DNA of 64,000 nucleotides, from NCBI RefSeq assembly GCF_040513375.1, contig NZ_JBEVTG010000002.1, forward strand, positions 1,116,001 to 1,180,000. Direction: 5' to 3'. The notes under the pieces were generated by a model. That model was given only the letters and a program-made list of their open reading frames with translations, did not search any database and was not told where the DNA came from. The position numbers and the translations under genes are program-made. The stretch comes from Flagellimonas_B algarum (GTDB lineage Bacteria > Bacteroidota > Bacteroidia > Flavobacteriales > Flavobacteriaceae). Every line of letters starts with the position of its first letter. Positions within the stretch are counted from its first letter, which is position 1. Shown in pieces: positions 16,148-24,655 of this stretch.

Positions 16148-16914
16148 TGGAATGTAAGACTTGTGGCAGCAGCCTTCGATCCGATTTCAGTTATTGCCCA
16201 AACTGCGGGGCGAAGATCATACGAAACCGTTTGACCTTAAAAAACGTCTGGCAAGACTTGACGTTTCAGGTGTTCAATTTGGACAATACCCTCTTCAAGA
16301 CCATCAGACACCTCATCACGAAACCAGAAGCGGTCGTTGAAAGCTATATCCAAGGGGCGCGAAAAAAATACATGAACCCGATCAGTTTTTTCGCGATCGC
16401 GATTACCCTTTCGGGACTGTTGTTTTTTCTCTTGCGCAACGTATACCATGTCAACTTACTGGAAAACAGTTTGAGCGATGCGAAAACCCCCAACATGGAA
16501 TTCGTTTTTGATTATCAGGGCATTATGGCGTATCTCATTACACCGATTTATGCCTTGATCACCTGGCTCTTGTTCATCGATATCAAAAAATTGAATTATA
16601 CGGAACATTTGGTGGCCAATGCCTTTACTACAGGGCAGGTTTCTTTCTTCCAATTCTTGGTGTCGGTACCCTTATTCGGTTTTTTCAACGTCAAATACGA
16701 TATTTTTAATTGGCTGTTTATCGTAGTTTCGGTCATCTACCAATTCTATGTGTTCGGCAGGATCCATAAAACCGGATTCATGAGTACCTTCTTCCGGGGT
16801 TTGGGGTATTTGTTCCTTATGGTCTTTGTAATGGTACTTATCGGAATAGTATTGATCCTTGTGGGCTTACTGACAGGAGCCCTGAGCCTACAGGATTTCG
16901 CACCTCCGAAATAA
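16147..16914 (+). CDS. DUF3667 zinc-ribbon membrane protein
   Basis: 255 residues. The N-terminus is a zinc ribbon with Cys3, Cys6, Cys17 and Cys20 (CKTCG and CPNCG), followed by the DUF3667 motif region (NLDNTLFKTIRHLI, YIQGARKKYMNPISFF) and about five predicted membrane spans to the C-terminus. It overlaps cdaA by one base, so the two are probably translationally coupled. Function unknown; the context gives only a possible membrane link to c-di-AMP synthesis, which may be incidental. Confidence 0.88.
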   Translation: MECKTCGSSLRSDFSYCPNCGAKIIRNRLTLKNVWQDLTFQVFNLDNTLFKTIRHLITKPEAVVESYIQGARKKYMNPISFFAIAITLSGLLFFLLRNVYHVNLLENSLSDAKTPNMEFVFDYQGIMAYLITPIYALITWLLFIDIKKLNYTEHLVANAFTTGQVSFFQFLVSVPLFGFFNVKYDIFNWLFIVVSVIYQFYVFGRIHKTGFMSTFFRGLGYLFLMVFVMVLIGIVLILVGLLTGALSLQDFAPPK

Positions 16915-16920
16915 ACCTTG

Positions 16921-18693
16921 CTAGGCCACCTCTTCGGCCATGAATTGCGCCTCATAAAGGTCACTGTAGTAACCGTCCTTGGCCAACAATTCGGTATGGC
17001 TGCCCACTTCCACGATCTTACCGGCGTCCATGACAATGATCTTATCCGCCTTTTTGATCGTCGCCAAGCGATGTGCGATGATGATCGAAGTACGTCCTTC
17101 GGTGATCTTGGCCGTAGCCTGTTGAATCAACTGCTCTGAATAGGTATCGACCGATGAAGTGGCTTCATCAAGCACCAAAATACTCGGTTGGCTAACATAG
17201 GCCCGTAAAAAAGCGATGAGTTGTCGTTGGCCGCTAGACAGCATGGTACCCCGTTCCTTTACATTGTATTGATAGCCATTGGGCAGACTGGAGATGAATT
17301 CGTGCACCCCGATTTCCTTGGCGGCCTCTTCGATTCGCGATTCGCTTACCGAACTTTCTTGCAGTGAGATGTTGTTCGCAATGGTATCGGCAAACAGAAA
17401 GACGTCTTGCAAAACCACCGCGATATGGGAGCGCAAGGATCGCAAGGTAAATTCCTTGATATCGATTCCATCAATTCGGATGTTGCCCGAATCGATCTCA
17501 TAAAAACGGTTGAGCAAATTGATGATGGTTGACTTGCCCGCACCCGTCGCCCCAACGATGGCCACGGTTTCACCGGCATTGACCTCGAAGGAAATTCCAT
17601 GCAATACCGGCTCTTCAGGGATATAACTGAAATGAACTTCTTCAAAAGCCAGGGTCCCTTTGATCGTTTCCTGTTCCAATGACCCGGTATCGGGGATATG
17701 GCTATCCGTATCCAAAATGGTAAAGACCCGGTTTGCGGCCACCATACCCATTTGCAGCGTATTGAATTTATCGGCGATTTGGCGAAGCGGACGAAACAAC
17801 AAATCCATCAGAAAAAAGAAAGCGAATATCGATCCGGTATCGTTCAAGCCGACATCGTTGATGTTTTGTATGACCCCGAAATACACGACCAAGCCGATTC
17901 CGATGGAATAGGAAATTTCAGCGATCGGGAAGAAAATCGAATTGTACCAAACGGTTTTGAGCCATGCGTTCTGGTGTTTCTCGTTGATTTCCCTGAACTT
18001 TTCCTTTTCAATGGCTTCCCGATTGAATAGCTGCACCACTTTCATACCCGCAATCCGTTCCTGTACAAAGGAATTCAAATTAGCGACTTGGGTGCGCACT
18101 TCGACAAAGGCTACTTTCATAGCGCGTTGGAACAAGCGGGTGGCGATCAAAATAATCGGAAGGATGGCAAAAACGATCAAGGCCAATTTCCAATTGATGA
18201 CGATCATCACCCCAGCCCCGGCCAACATTTTCAAAAGGTCGGAAACGATTACGAAAAACCCTTGGCTGAATATCTCACCGATCCGTTGCATATCGGCAAC
18301 GGCGCGGGTCACCAAGACCCCAATGGACGAATTGTCGAAATAGGTCATCTTGAAGGCCATCATTTTTTCGAACAACTTGACGCGTAAATCCTTAATGACC
18401 GATTCACCCAACAAATTCGCGAAGTAATTGAAGGTCAACTGACACAACACCTGACCGAAAAGCACCGCCGCCATGATCCAAACGGTGACGGTCAATAGAT
18501 CGAGATCACGTTCGGTCAAGGCTTTGTTGATGATCTCACGGACCAACACGGGCGTCAACACGGCAAAAGCGGCTAGAAAAATCGCAACGAAAGCCACCAA
18601 CCAAAAGATCTTTCGATAGGGTTTGGTGTAGCGGAATACCCGTGTGAACAGCTTGAAGTCAAACGCTTTGCCTATTTCTTTTTCCTCACTCAT
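16921..18693 (-). CDS. ABC exporter, fused permease and ATPase (MsbA-like)
   Basis: 590 residues. Residues about 1-320 are a six-span type I exporter membrane domain, beginning with a cytoplasmic segment and FRYTKPYRKIFWLVA. The ATPase domain has Walker A GATGAGKST, the signature LSSGQRQ (Ser-Ser where most have Ser-Gly), Walker B ILVLDEATSSVD and the switch His in IIAHRLATI. It probably acts as a homodimer exporting a lipid or amphipathic substrate, but the substrate cannot be read from sequence. Its start overlaps the truA stop by four bases (ATGA). The 3' end is convergent with DUF3667 with only 6 bases between. Confidence 0.92.
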   Translation of the reverse strand: MSEEKEIGKAFDFKLFTRVFRYTKPYRKIFWLVAFVAIFLAAFAVLTPVLVREIINKALTERDLDLLTVTVWIMAAVLFGQVLCQLTFNYFANLLGESVIKDLRVKLFEKMMAFKMTYFDNSSIGVLVTRAVADMQRIGEIFSQGFFVIVSDLLKMLAGAGVMIVINWKLALIVFAILPIILIATRLFQRAMKVAFVEVRTQVANLNSFVQERIAGMKVVQLFNREAIEKEKFREINEKHQNAWLKTVWYNSIFFPIAEISYSIGIGLVVYFGVIQNINDVGLNDTGSIFAFFFLMDLLFRPLRQIADKFNTLQMGMVAANRVFTILDTDSHIPDTGSLEQETIKGTLAFEEVHFSYIPEEPVLHGISFEVNAGETVAIVGATGAGKSTIINLLNRFYEIDSGNIRIDGIDIKEFTLRSLRSHIAVVLQDVFLFADTIANNISLQESSVSESRIEEAAKEIGVHEFISSLPNGYQYNVKERGTMLSSGQRQLIAFLRAYVSQPSILVLDEATSSVDTYSEQLIQQATAKITEGRTSIIIAHRLATIKKADKIIVMDAGKIVEVGSHTELLAKDGYYSDLYEAQFMAEEVA

Positions 18694-19433
18694 TCAAATA
18701 TGGTTTCTGGATATCGCACGTCTGTTAAATATAAGCCTTTTGCGGGCACGGAGGCCCCTGCTTGGCCACGGTCTTTGCTTTCAATGATCGATCGGACGGC
18801 TTCGACCTCGATTTTCCCCAATCCGACTTCCAAGAGCGAACCGACGATGGCGCGGACCATATTGCGTAAAAACCGATCGGCCTTGATGGTGAATACCAAA
18901 AGTCCGTTCTTAAACTCCCATTCGGCGTGACGTACCGAACAGATAAAGGTCTTTACATCGGTATTCGATTTGGAAAAACACTCGAAATCGTCATATTCCA
19001 GGAGCAATGCCGCCGCTTGATTCATCGCATCCACATCCAAAGGGCGGTGGATCACATGGGCGTGATCGGTAAAGAAAGGATCTTTGCCCAGGCTGATCCA
19101 ATATTCGTAAGTACGTTCAACCGCATCGAACCGGGCATGGGCCCCTTCGTTCATTTTTCGAAGCGCTTGTACGGCGATATCCTCAGGCAAAAGGGCATTG
19201 AGTCGATGGATCAAGTGATCATGGTCAGCTATGGTACTATGGTCGAAATGGGCATACATGCACTTTGCGTGCACCCCGGCATCGGTACGACCCGCCCCTA
19301 CGATGGCGATTTCGGTACGCAACAAGGTGCCAAGAGCCGTTTCAAGTACCTGCTGCACCGAAATGGCATTGGGTTGGTTTTGCCAGCCGTGGTAGGCTTT
19401 TCCGAAATACGAAAGCTGGATGAAATATCTCAA
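18690..19433 (-). CDS. truA: tRNA pseudouridine(38-40) synthase TruA
   Basis: 247 residues, normal for the family. It isomerises uridines 38-40 of the tRNA anticodon stem. The catalytic Asp is in GAGRTDAGVHA; other hallmarks are the opening YFGKAYHGWQNQPN, RFDAVERTYEYWI and FLRNMVRAIVGSLLEVG near the C-terminus. The ABC exporter gene follows with a four-base overlap. Confidence 0.97.
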   Translation of the reverse strand: MRYFIQLSYFGKAYHGWQNQPNAISVQQVLETALGTLLRTEIAIVGAGRTDAGVHAKCMYAHFDHSTIADHDHLIHRLNALLPEDIAVQALRKMNEGAHARFDAVERTYEYWISLGKDPFFTDHAHVIHRPLDVDAMNQAAALLLEYDDFECFSKSNTDVKTFICSVRHAEWEFKNGLLVFTIKADRFLRNMVRAIVGSLLEVGLGKIEVEAVRSIIESKDRGQAGASVPAKGLYLTDVRYPETIFE

Positions 19434-19521
19434 GCGAATCAGCTATTTTTGAGTTTCTAAAGATACTTTAAAGCGCAACAACGCCTTGCGAAACCAGACA
19501 TTTTAGGAAATTTTTAGCGTA

Positions 19522-20019
19522 GTGACGAAAATCCTTTTGCTTTCCGACACCCATGGCCATATCGATAACGCCATACTCAAATACGTAGCCTTGGCCGATG
19601 AGGTTTGGCATGCTGGCGACATCGGGGATCTTTCGGTCACCGATCGTATTTTGGCCGAGGGAAAACCGCTAAAAGCGGTCTATGGCAACATCGATGACCA
19701 TCGTGTTCAAATGGAATTCCCGGAACACCAACGCTTTTTTTGCGAATCCGTTGATGTTTGGATCACCCATATCGGGGGGTACCCTCCAAAATACAACGGA
19801 CGGACCCGCGCCGAAATCAAAAACAACCCGCCCCAACTCTTCATCTGCGGACACTCGCACATTCTTAAGGTAATGAACGACAAGGCCCTTGACCTGCTGC
19901 ATATGAACCCCGGGGCCTGTGGCAAGCAAGGGTTCCATCGCATACGTACCATGCTTCGGTTCACCATAGACGGGAAAAAAATAGATAATTTAGAGGTCGT
20001 AGAGCTCGGAACACGATAA
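19522..20019 (+). CDS. YfcE/MJ0936-type metallophosphoesterase
   Basis: 165 residues from a GTG start at 19522. The calcineurin-like phosphoesterase motifs are all present: LSDTHGHID, HAGDIGD, VYGNID and ICGHSHI, giving a binuclear metal site, and the single-domain length fits the small YfcE family of phosphodiesterases. The PqqB-like hydrolase gene begins inside its stop codon (TAATG). A TATTTTTG sequence at 19444-19451 could be a -7 element but lies about 70 bases from the start and lacks a spaced TTG. Confidence 0.93.
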   Translation: MTKILLLSDTHGHIDNAILKYVALADEVWHAGDIGDLSVTDRILAEGKPLKAVYGNIDDHRVQMEFPEHQRFFCESVDVWITHIGGYPPKYNGRTRAEIKNNPPQLFICGHSHILKVMNDKALDLLHMNPGACGKQGFHRIRTMLRFTIDGKKIDNLEVVELGTR

Positions 20020-20963
20020 TGCAACGCACGAACAACATCTTTTTTAGGGTGGCCCTAATGGCCTTTTTTTGGTCGGGTTTATCACTTTGGGGTCAGGAAA
20101 CCGGGGCTTCAATCATCGTATTGGGCACGGTACAGGATGCCGGCAGTCCACATGTCGGGTGTGAAAAAAGCTGCTGCAGTTCGTTGTTCGAAACACCCGA
20201 TACCACGCGCAAAGTGGTGTCTTTAGGCCTTTATAATTCCGCCCAGGGCAAAACCTATCTCTTTGATGCGACTCCCGACCTACCCGAACAACTGCGCATG
20301 TTGCGCACCAAAAGTGCGGTACCCCATGAAGTCCCTGACGGCATATTTTTGACCCATGCCCATATCGGCCATTATTCAGGCCTCATGTATTTTGGGAGGG
20401 AAGCCCTAGGGGCTAAAGGTGCCCCGGTATATGCCATGCCCAAAATGGCGGCTTTTTTAACGAACAATGGCCCATGGGACCAGCTGGTGAAATTGGGCAA
20501 TATCGCACTTAGACCATTGCGGAACGAAACAACGGTATCCCTTGGCCCGGGACTGGAGGTGACCCCCTTTTTGGTACCCCATCGTGACGAATATTCCGAA
20601 ACGGTCGGATTCAAGATCAGCGGCCCGAACAAAACGGCACTTTTCATTCCTGATATCGATAAGTGGGGCAAATGGGACAAGCAGATCATCGCTGAAATCG
20701 CCAAGGTCGATTTTGCGTTTTTGGACGCGACCTTTTACGATGGCGAAGAAATCAACCATCGTGATATCTCTGAGATTCCCCATCCTTTCGTCATTGAAAG
20801 CATGGCCCTGTTCGAACAACTATCGCCTGAAGAACGGGCCAAGATCCATTTCATCCACCTAAACCACACCAACCCCTTGTTGGACGCCAATAGCGAAGCC
20901 TCGCGGACCGTCAGGGAGAAGGGGTTTCAAGTAGCCCGATTCGGAGATCGTTTCCATTTATAA
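20019..20963 (+). CDS. Secreted MBL-fold hydrolase, PqqB-like
   Basis: 314 residues with a signal peptide (1-25, ending LWGQ). The metallo-beta-lactamase fold begins SIIVLGTVQDAGSPHVGC, as in PqqB-like proteins, with Cys48, Cys52 and Cys53 close together. The metal motif is THAHIGHYSG, so His113, His115 and His118 are kept, but the Asp of the canonical HxHxDH is Gly117. Further ligands may be the His in VPHRDEYSE, Asp in FIPDIDKW and the His pair near HLNHTNP. No other pqq genes are in the window, so a role in PQQ synthesis is doubtful; an exported hydrolase of unknown substrate is the safe call. Cotranscribed with the phosphoesterase. Confidence 0.85.
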   Translation: MQRTNNIFFRVALMAFFWSGLSLWGQETGASIIVLGTVQDAGSPHVGCEKSCCSSLFETPDTTRKVVSLGLYNSAQGKTYLFDATPDLPEQLRMLRTKSAVPHEVPDGIFLTHAHIGHYSGLMYFGREALGAKGAPVYAMPKMAAFLTNNGPWDQLVKLGNIALRPLRNETTVSLGPGLEVTPFLVPHRDEYSETVGFKISGPNKTALFIPDIDKWGKWDKQIIAEIAKVDFAFLDATFYDGEEINHRDISEIPHPFVIESMALFEQLSPEERAKIHFIHLNHTNPLLDANSEASRTVREKGFQVARFGDRFHL

Positions 20964-20967
20964 TGTA

Positions 20968-20995
20968 AAAGCCCCGATGTTTCCATCGGGGCTTT
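20968..20995. terminator. Bidirectional intrinsic terminator
   Basis: Perfect 12-base stem AAAGCCCCGATG / CATCGGGGCTTT with a TTTC loop, between convergent genes (PqqB-like hydrolase and DUF4293). The T-run is short on both sides. Confidence 0.85.
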
Positions 20996-21023
20996 ACGCA
21001 CTAATACTACTAAGATGTTAGGT

Positions 21024-21434
21024 TCAACGCAAACGATCCACAGATTTTACAAGATCTTCATCCTTTTTGATGGCTCTGTTGGCCAGAACCAGAAAAACGA
21101 TAGAAAATACAGGAATCAGCATCCCAATACCCTTCTCAGAAACTTCGGTTTCTCCGGATAAGTTTAGGGACCGGTAAACGAAAAATCCTAGTAAAAAAAG
21201 ATTCAATATCATATTCAACCTGTTCAAAACAAATTGATGTTGCCTGTTCTTATACAGCGCGATACTGATTACCGCCAACCCGGCCGAAACCATAAAGGCG
21301 ATCAATACCACCATGAGGCTTTCGGCATACACGGCAGTTGCGTCAGGGGTGGTCCAAACCTTTAGGAAAAAAGGCAGTACACCGGCCAAAACCAGCACCA
21401 AAAACAAATAAAACGATTGGATCCGTTGAATCAT
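21024..21434 (-). CDS. DUF4293 membrane protein
   Basis: 136 residues from the ATG at 21434; the open frame continues upstream across the promoter region without family resemblance. It has four predicted membrane spans (YLFLVLVLAGVLPFFL; AYAESLMVVLIAFMVSAGL; the third after RQHQF; MLIPVFSIVFLVLANRAI) and the starting MIQRIQSFYLF typical of DUF4293, a Bacteroidota-specific family of unknown function commonly found beside rho, as here. A TATTTTTG -7-like element lies 24 bases upstream. Confidence 0.88.
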   Translation of the reverse strand: MIQRIQSFYLFLVLVLAGVLPFFLKVWTTPDATAVYAESLMVVLIAFMVSAGLAVISIALYKNRQHQFVLNRLNMILNLFLLGFFVYRSLNLSGETEVSEKGIGMLIPVFSIVFLVLANRAIKKDEDLVKSVDRLR

Positions 21435-21457
21435 TGTCTTTTTCTCGCTAGGGGCAG

Positions 21458-21465
21458 CAAAAATA
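21458..21465 (-). promoter_or_regulatory. Possible -7 element for the DUF4293 gene
   Basis: Reads TATTTTTG on the minus strand, matching TAnnTTTG, 24 bases upstream of the DUF4293 ATG. A TTTG lies 13 bases further upstream, closer than the usual 17-23. Confidence 0.4.
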
Positions 21466-21618
21466 CGCCTCTTTTCGACAAATAAGCTGCTTTCTTTAAA
21501 AATAATTTGTATCATTGTACTGTTATTAGCATGACACTTACCCCGGGAGTTCATCCCACCGTAATTCCAAATAACAGCGTACTTCAAAGATTTTCAAGTT
21601 TAACGTATCCCTTATTTA

Positions 21619-23184
21619 ATGTTTGAGATTTCAGATCTAAAAGCTAAGAAGCTTCCTGAATTGCAGGAGATTGCCAAAGAATTGAGCGTCCCAAAATTCA
21701 AGTCCATGAAAAAATTGGATTTGGTCTATCAGATTTTGGATGTTCAGGCTTCAAACCCCAAGGCCGTTATCTCTTCGGCTCCTGCAGCACCCAAAGCACC
21801 AAAGGCACCCAAAGCACCAAAGGCGCAAAAAGAGCGTCAAGCGGCACCGGCCCCTGAAAAGAAAACGGGCCACGCCCCGAAAGCGGAATCGAACCCCCAA
21901 CAAAAAGAAAAAGACGGGGGTCAAAAAAAAGACCAACACAAACAAAACGGTCAACAAAAACATCAAAACCGCAAGCACAATACCCCTAACCAACGCCACA
22001 ACCAAGACAAAAAGAACAGCAACTTTGACAAAGACCTTAAAAACAGGTACAAAGAACCTGAGTTTGAGTTCGACAGCATCATCGAAAGTGAAGGCGTACT
22101 CGACATCATGCAAGACGGTTATGGGTTCTTGCGTTCTTCCGATTACAACTACCTATCATCACCTGACGATATCTACGTGTCCCAATCGCAGATCCGATTG
22201 TTCGGCCTGAAGACAGGAGATACGGTCCTTGGGAACATCCGCCCCCCGAAGGAGGGTGAAAAGTACTTCCCGCTGATCAAAGTGAACAAAATCAACGGTC
22301 TTGATCCCCAAGTGGTACGTGACCGTGTGGCCTTTGAGCATTTGACGCCCCTTTTCCCGAAAGAGAAATTCAATGTGGCCGATCGCCAGAGCACGCTCTC
22401 GACCCGGATCATCGATTTGTTCTCTCCTATTGGTAAAGGCCAACGGGGCATGATTGTCGCCCAGCCCAAAACGGGTAAGACCATGTTGTTGAAAGATATC
22501 GCGAATGCCATTGCGGCCAACCACCCCGAGGTATACCAGATCATTCTCTTGATCGATGAGCGTCCGGAGGAGGTGACCGATATGCAACGAAATGTTCGTG
22601 GTGAAGTCGTGGCCTCAACTTTTGACAAAGAAGCGACCGAGCACGTGCGGGTAGCGAATATCGTCATTGAAAAAGCCAAGCGCTTGGTAGAATGCGGTCA
22701 TGATGTGGTTATCTTGTTGGATTCGATCACCCGTTTGGCGCGAGCGTACAACACCGTACAACCCGCTTCCGGTAAAGTATTATCAGGAGGGGTCGATGCG
22801 AACGCCTTGCACAAACCGAAACGGTTCTTCGGGGCGGCCCGTAAAATCGAAAACGGAGGCTCTTTATCGATCATCGCCACGGCCTTGACCGAAACCGGTT
22901 CTAAGATGGACGAGGTGATTTTCGAAGAATTCAAAGGTACCGGTAATATGGAACTGCAGTTGGATCGTCGAATTTCGAACCGTAGGATCTTCCCGGCCAT
23001 TGACTTGATCTCTTCATCGACACGACGCGATGACCTCTTGTTGGACGAGACCACCATTCAACGGATGTGGATCATGCGAAAATACCTAGCCGACATGAAC
23101 CCGGTAGAAGCCATGGAGTTCATGGAGCAACGTATGAAGCAGACCCGAAATAACGAAGAGTTTTTGATGACCATGAACGAGTAG
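21619..23184 (+). CDS. rho: Transcription termination factor Rho
   Basis: 521 residues. Residues 1-45 are the Rho_N domain (LKAKKLPELQEIAKEL). Residues about 48-147 are a low-complexity insert, starting with Ala-Pro-Lys repeats and then rich in Lys, Gln, Asn and His. An RNA-binding cold-shock-like domain follows (about 155-225: GVLDIMQDGYGFLR), then the ATPase with Walker A QPKTGKT at 282-288, Walker B VVILLDSITRLARA and the Q-loop/R-loop region (GSLSIIATALTETGS). Rho is a hexameric RNA helicase ending transcription. The gene is divergent from DUF4293 and followed by a strong terminator. Confidence 0.97.
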   Translation: MFEISDLKAKKLPELQEIAKELSVPKFKSMKKLDLVYQILDVQASNPKAVISSAPAAPKAPKAPKAPKAQKERQAAPAPEKKTGHAPKAESNPQQKEKDGGQKKDQHKQNGQQKHQNRKHNTPNQRHNQDKKNSNFDKDLKNRYKEPEFEFDSIIESEGVLDIMQDGYGFLRSSDYNYLSSPDDIYVSQSQIRLFGLKTGDTVLGNIRPPKEGEKYFPLIKVNKINGLDPQVVRDRVAFEHLTPLFPKEKFNVADRQSTLSTRIIDLFSPIGKGQRGMIVAQPKTGKTMLLKDIANAIAANHPEVYQIILLIDERPEEVTDMQRNVRGEVVASTFDKEATEHVRVANIVIEKAKRLVECGHDVVILLDSITRLARAYNTVQPASGKVLSGGVDANALHKPKRFFGAARKIENGGSLSIIATALTETGSKMDEVIFEEFKGTGNMELQLDRRISNRRIFPAIDLISSSTRRDDLLLDETTIQRMWIMRKYLADMNPVEAMEFMEQRMKQTRNNEEFLMTMNE

Positions 23185-23214
23185 GTCAGTCAACAACCCT
23201 CAAAGCATAGATTT

Positions 23215-23249
23215 AAACCCCAAGGGCATCGCTCTTGGGGTTTTTTTTT
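23215..23249 (+). terminator. Intrinsic terminator after rho
   Basis: A 10-base perfect stem (AAACCCCAAG at 23215-23224, CTTGGGGTTT at 23234-23243) with a 9-base loop and a continuing run of T to 23249, 30 bases after the rho stop. Confidence 0.88.
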
Positions 23250-23322
23250 AATCGTGTTGCCACAAAACCCTATCTTTAAGCTGATATCCCCCAAAAATCG
23301 AAGTTCATTTAAAGAAAACATC

Positions 23323-23958
23323 ATGAAAAACAGTAACCGAATCCCATTTATCAGCGCTTGCCTCGCATTACTGGTTTTTGCTTGCCAAGAACAACCCAAA
23401 CCGGAATCCGAAGCAGCGTCCTCTACCCAAGTCGTAACCATCGAAAGACCAAAAGAAATCATCGATCTTGATGCGGCCGACTCCTTGTTCGTCAACTATT
23501 CGCAACGAAGGACCGAGGCCATCGTAGCTTTCGAAAATACCAAACAAGAATCGGATGCCGAGGCCTTCGAACCGACCCGTTTCGTTTCCTTTGATTTGGA
23601 GGTGGTCAAACAATACATCGCCTATGTAGAACAAGAAGGGGAAAAAGGTGGGGCAAAAATCGATAGCCTTCGCATTTATTTGGGGAATTATGGTGAGGTT
23701 GACGGAGCAAATGACCGGCATAACACCGTATTCATCGTACCTGCGGCCCAAACAAAGGCCGGATACGGCGGTATCTACATCGATGAGGAAGGGCAGGCCC
23801 AATTGATGACCACTTATTTTCATGGAAAGGGCAATGGTCAAAGCGAACCTAAATCAGAGGCCTCTATGTTTCCTAGCCTAAACACCAATCTCTACAACGG
23901 AGGGAGTTTGGTTTTGAATTTTGGTCATTGTTGTCCTCCCAATAATGGTGATTTTTAA
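23323..23958 (+). CDS. Unknown lipoprotein with a C-terminal His-Cys-Cys motif
   Basis: 211 residues from the ATG at 23323, the start that places the signal peptide first (hydrophobic segment, lipobox LVFAC). A Ser/Glu-rich linker is followed by a domain of about 150 residues with no family I recognise; it includes RFVSFDLEVVKQYIAYVEQEGE, RIYLGNYG, and HNTVFIVPAAQ. The C-terminus ends LNFGHCCPPNNGDF, with adjacent Cys residues that could bind a metal or form a disulfide. Two multi-pass membrane protein genes follow at 15 and then 10 bases, so the three are probably one transcript. Confidence 0.75.
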   Translation: MKNSNRIPFISACLALLVFACQEQPKPESEAASSTQVVTIERPKEIIDLDAADSLFVNYSQRRTEAIVAFENTKQESDAEAFEPTRFVSFDLEVVKQYIAYVEQEGEKGGAKIDSLRIYLGNYGEVDGANDRHNTVFIVPAAQTKAGYGGIYIDEEGQAQLMTTYFHGKGNGQSEPKSEASMFPSLNTNLYNGGSLVLNFGHCCPPNNGDF

Positions 23959-23973
23959 AATCGCTCTTGATCC

Positions 23974-24645
23974 ATGATTGAATTTTTATCAAGGAATTAT
24001 TTTTTAATCGTTTATGGGATTGCCTGGGTGTTCTCCGTGCGGTATTACGGGAAATATTTCGATACGGTTTTGCGATTTTTTCCCATCATCATCGCCTATA
24101 CTTTTTTTAGTGAACTGTTAGGGTATCTCATCGGCACTTCGGACGATTTTGCCTTTTTTGCCAAATTCAAATCGGCCAATGACCTGATTTACAACATATA
24201 CACCTTGATTTTCTTTCCTTTTTTCTACTTTGTTTATTGGAAACTAGTGAAGAACGAAAACTACAGATCATGGATCAAAATCTTGTCGGTATTGGCATTG
24301 GCTTTCTACCTGGTCAATGCCTTTATCTACAATCCATTGGTTAAGGTCCTATTCTATGCCCTGTGTTTCGCATCCTTCGTTTTGGCCCTCTGTGTCGTAT
24401 TTTATTGGTTGGATAAAAGGAGCCATTGGCAATGGCGCACCGAAAAGTACAATCTGATGACCTGGGTGTCGATTGGGTTGTTCGGTTTTTATTCCATTTT
24501 CCCCATCATCTTCTTACTTAATTTTCTAAACAAAGATCTTTATCAAATCCTTCACTTAGGAACCGTACACAAAATTTTCATTGTACTTATGTACGTATTG
24601 TTCAGCATCGGTTTTGTGTTGAGCAGTAGAAGGAACTTTCATTAA
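23974..24645 (+). CDS. Multi-pass membrane protein, first of a paralogous pair
   Basis: 223 residues that are almost entirely hydrophobic, with about seven predicted spans. The segment RFFPIIIAYTFFSELLGYLIG (about residues 33-53) is nearly repeated in the next gene (RLFPIFIAYTFFNELLGYFIM), and NLMTWVSIGLFGFYSIFPIIFL aligns with NLMVYFGAGFFLFNLYFPFYIL, showing tandem duplication. No catalytic motif is visible. The layout recalls the membrane input domains of sensor kinases without the kinase. Function unknown. Confidence 0.78.
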   Translation: MIEFLSRNYFLIVYGIAWVFSVRYYGKYFDTVLRFFPIIIAYTFFSELLGYLIGTSDDFAFFAKFKSANDLIYNIYTLIFFPFFYFVYWKLVKNENYRSWIKILSVLALAFYLVNAFIYNPLVKVLFYALCFASFVLALCVVFYWLDKRSHWQWRTEKYNLMTWVSIGLFGFYSIFPIIFLLNFLNKDLYQILHLGTVHKIFIVLMYVLFSIGFVLSSRRNFH

Positions 24646-24655
24646 TTTTATCATT

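Noticed and set aside
21781..21830. Ala-Pro-Lys repeats in rho as a DNA tandem repeat or CRISPR-like element
   Set aside because: The repeat unit is 9 bases, in frame within rho and codes for part of the disordered insert.
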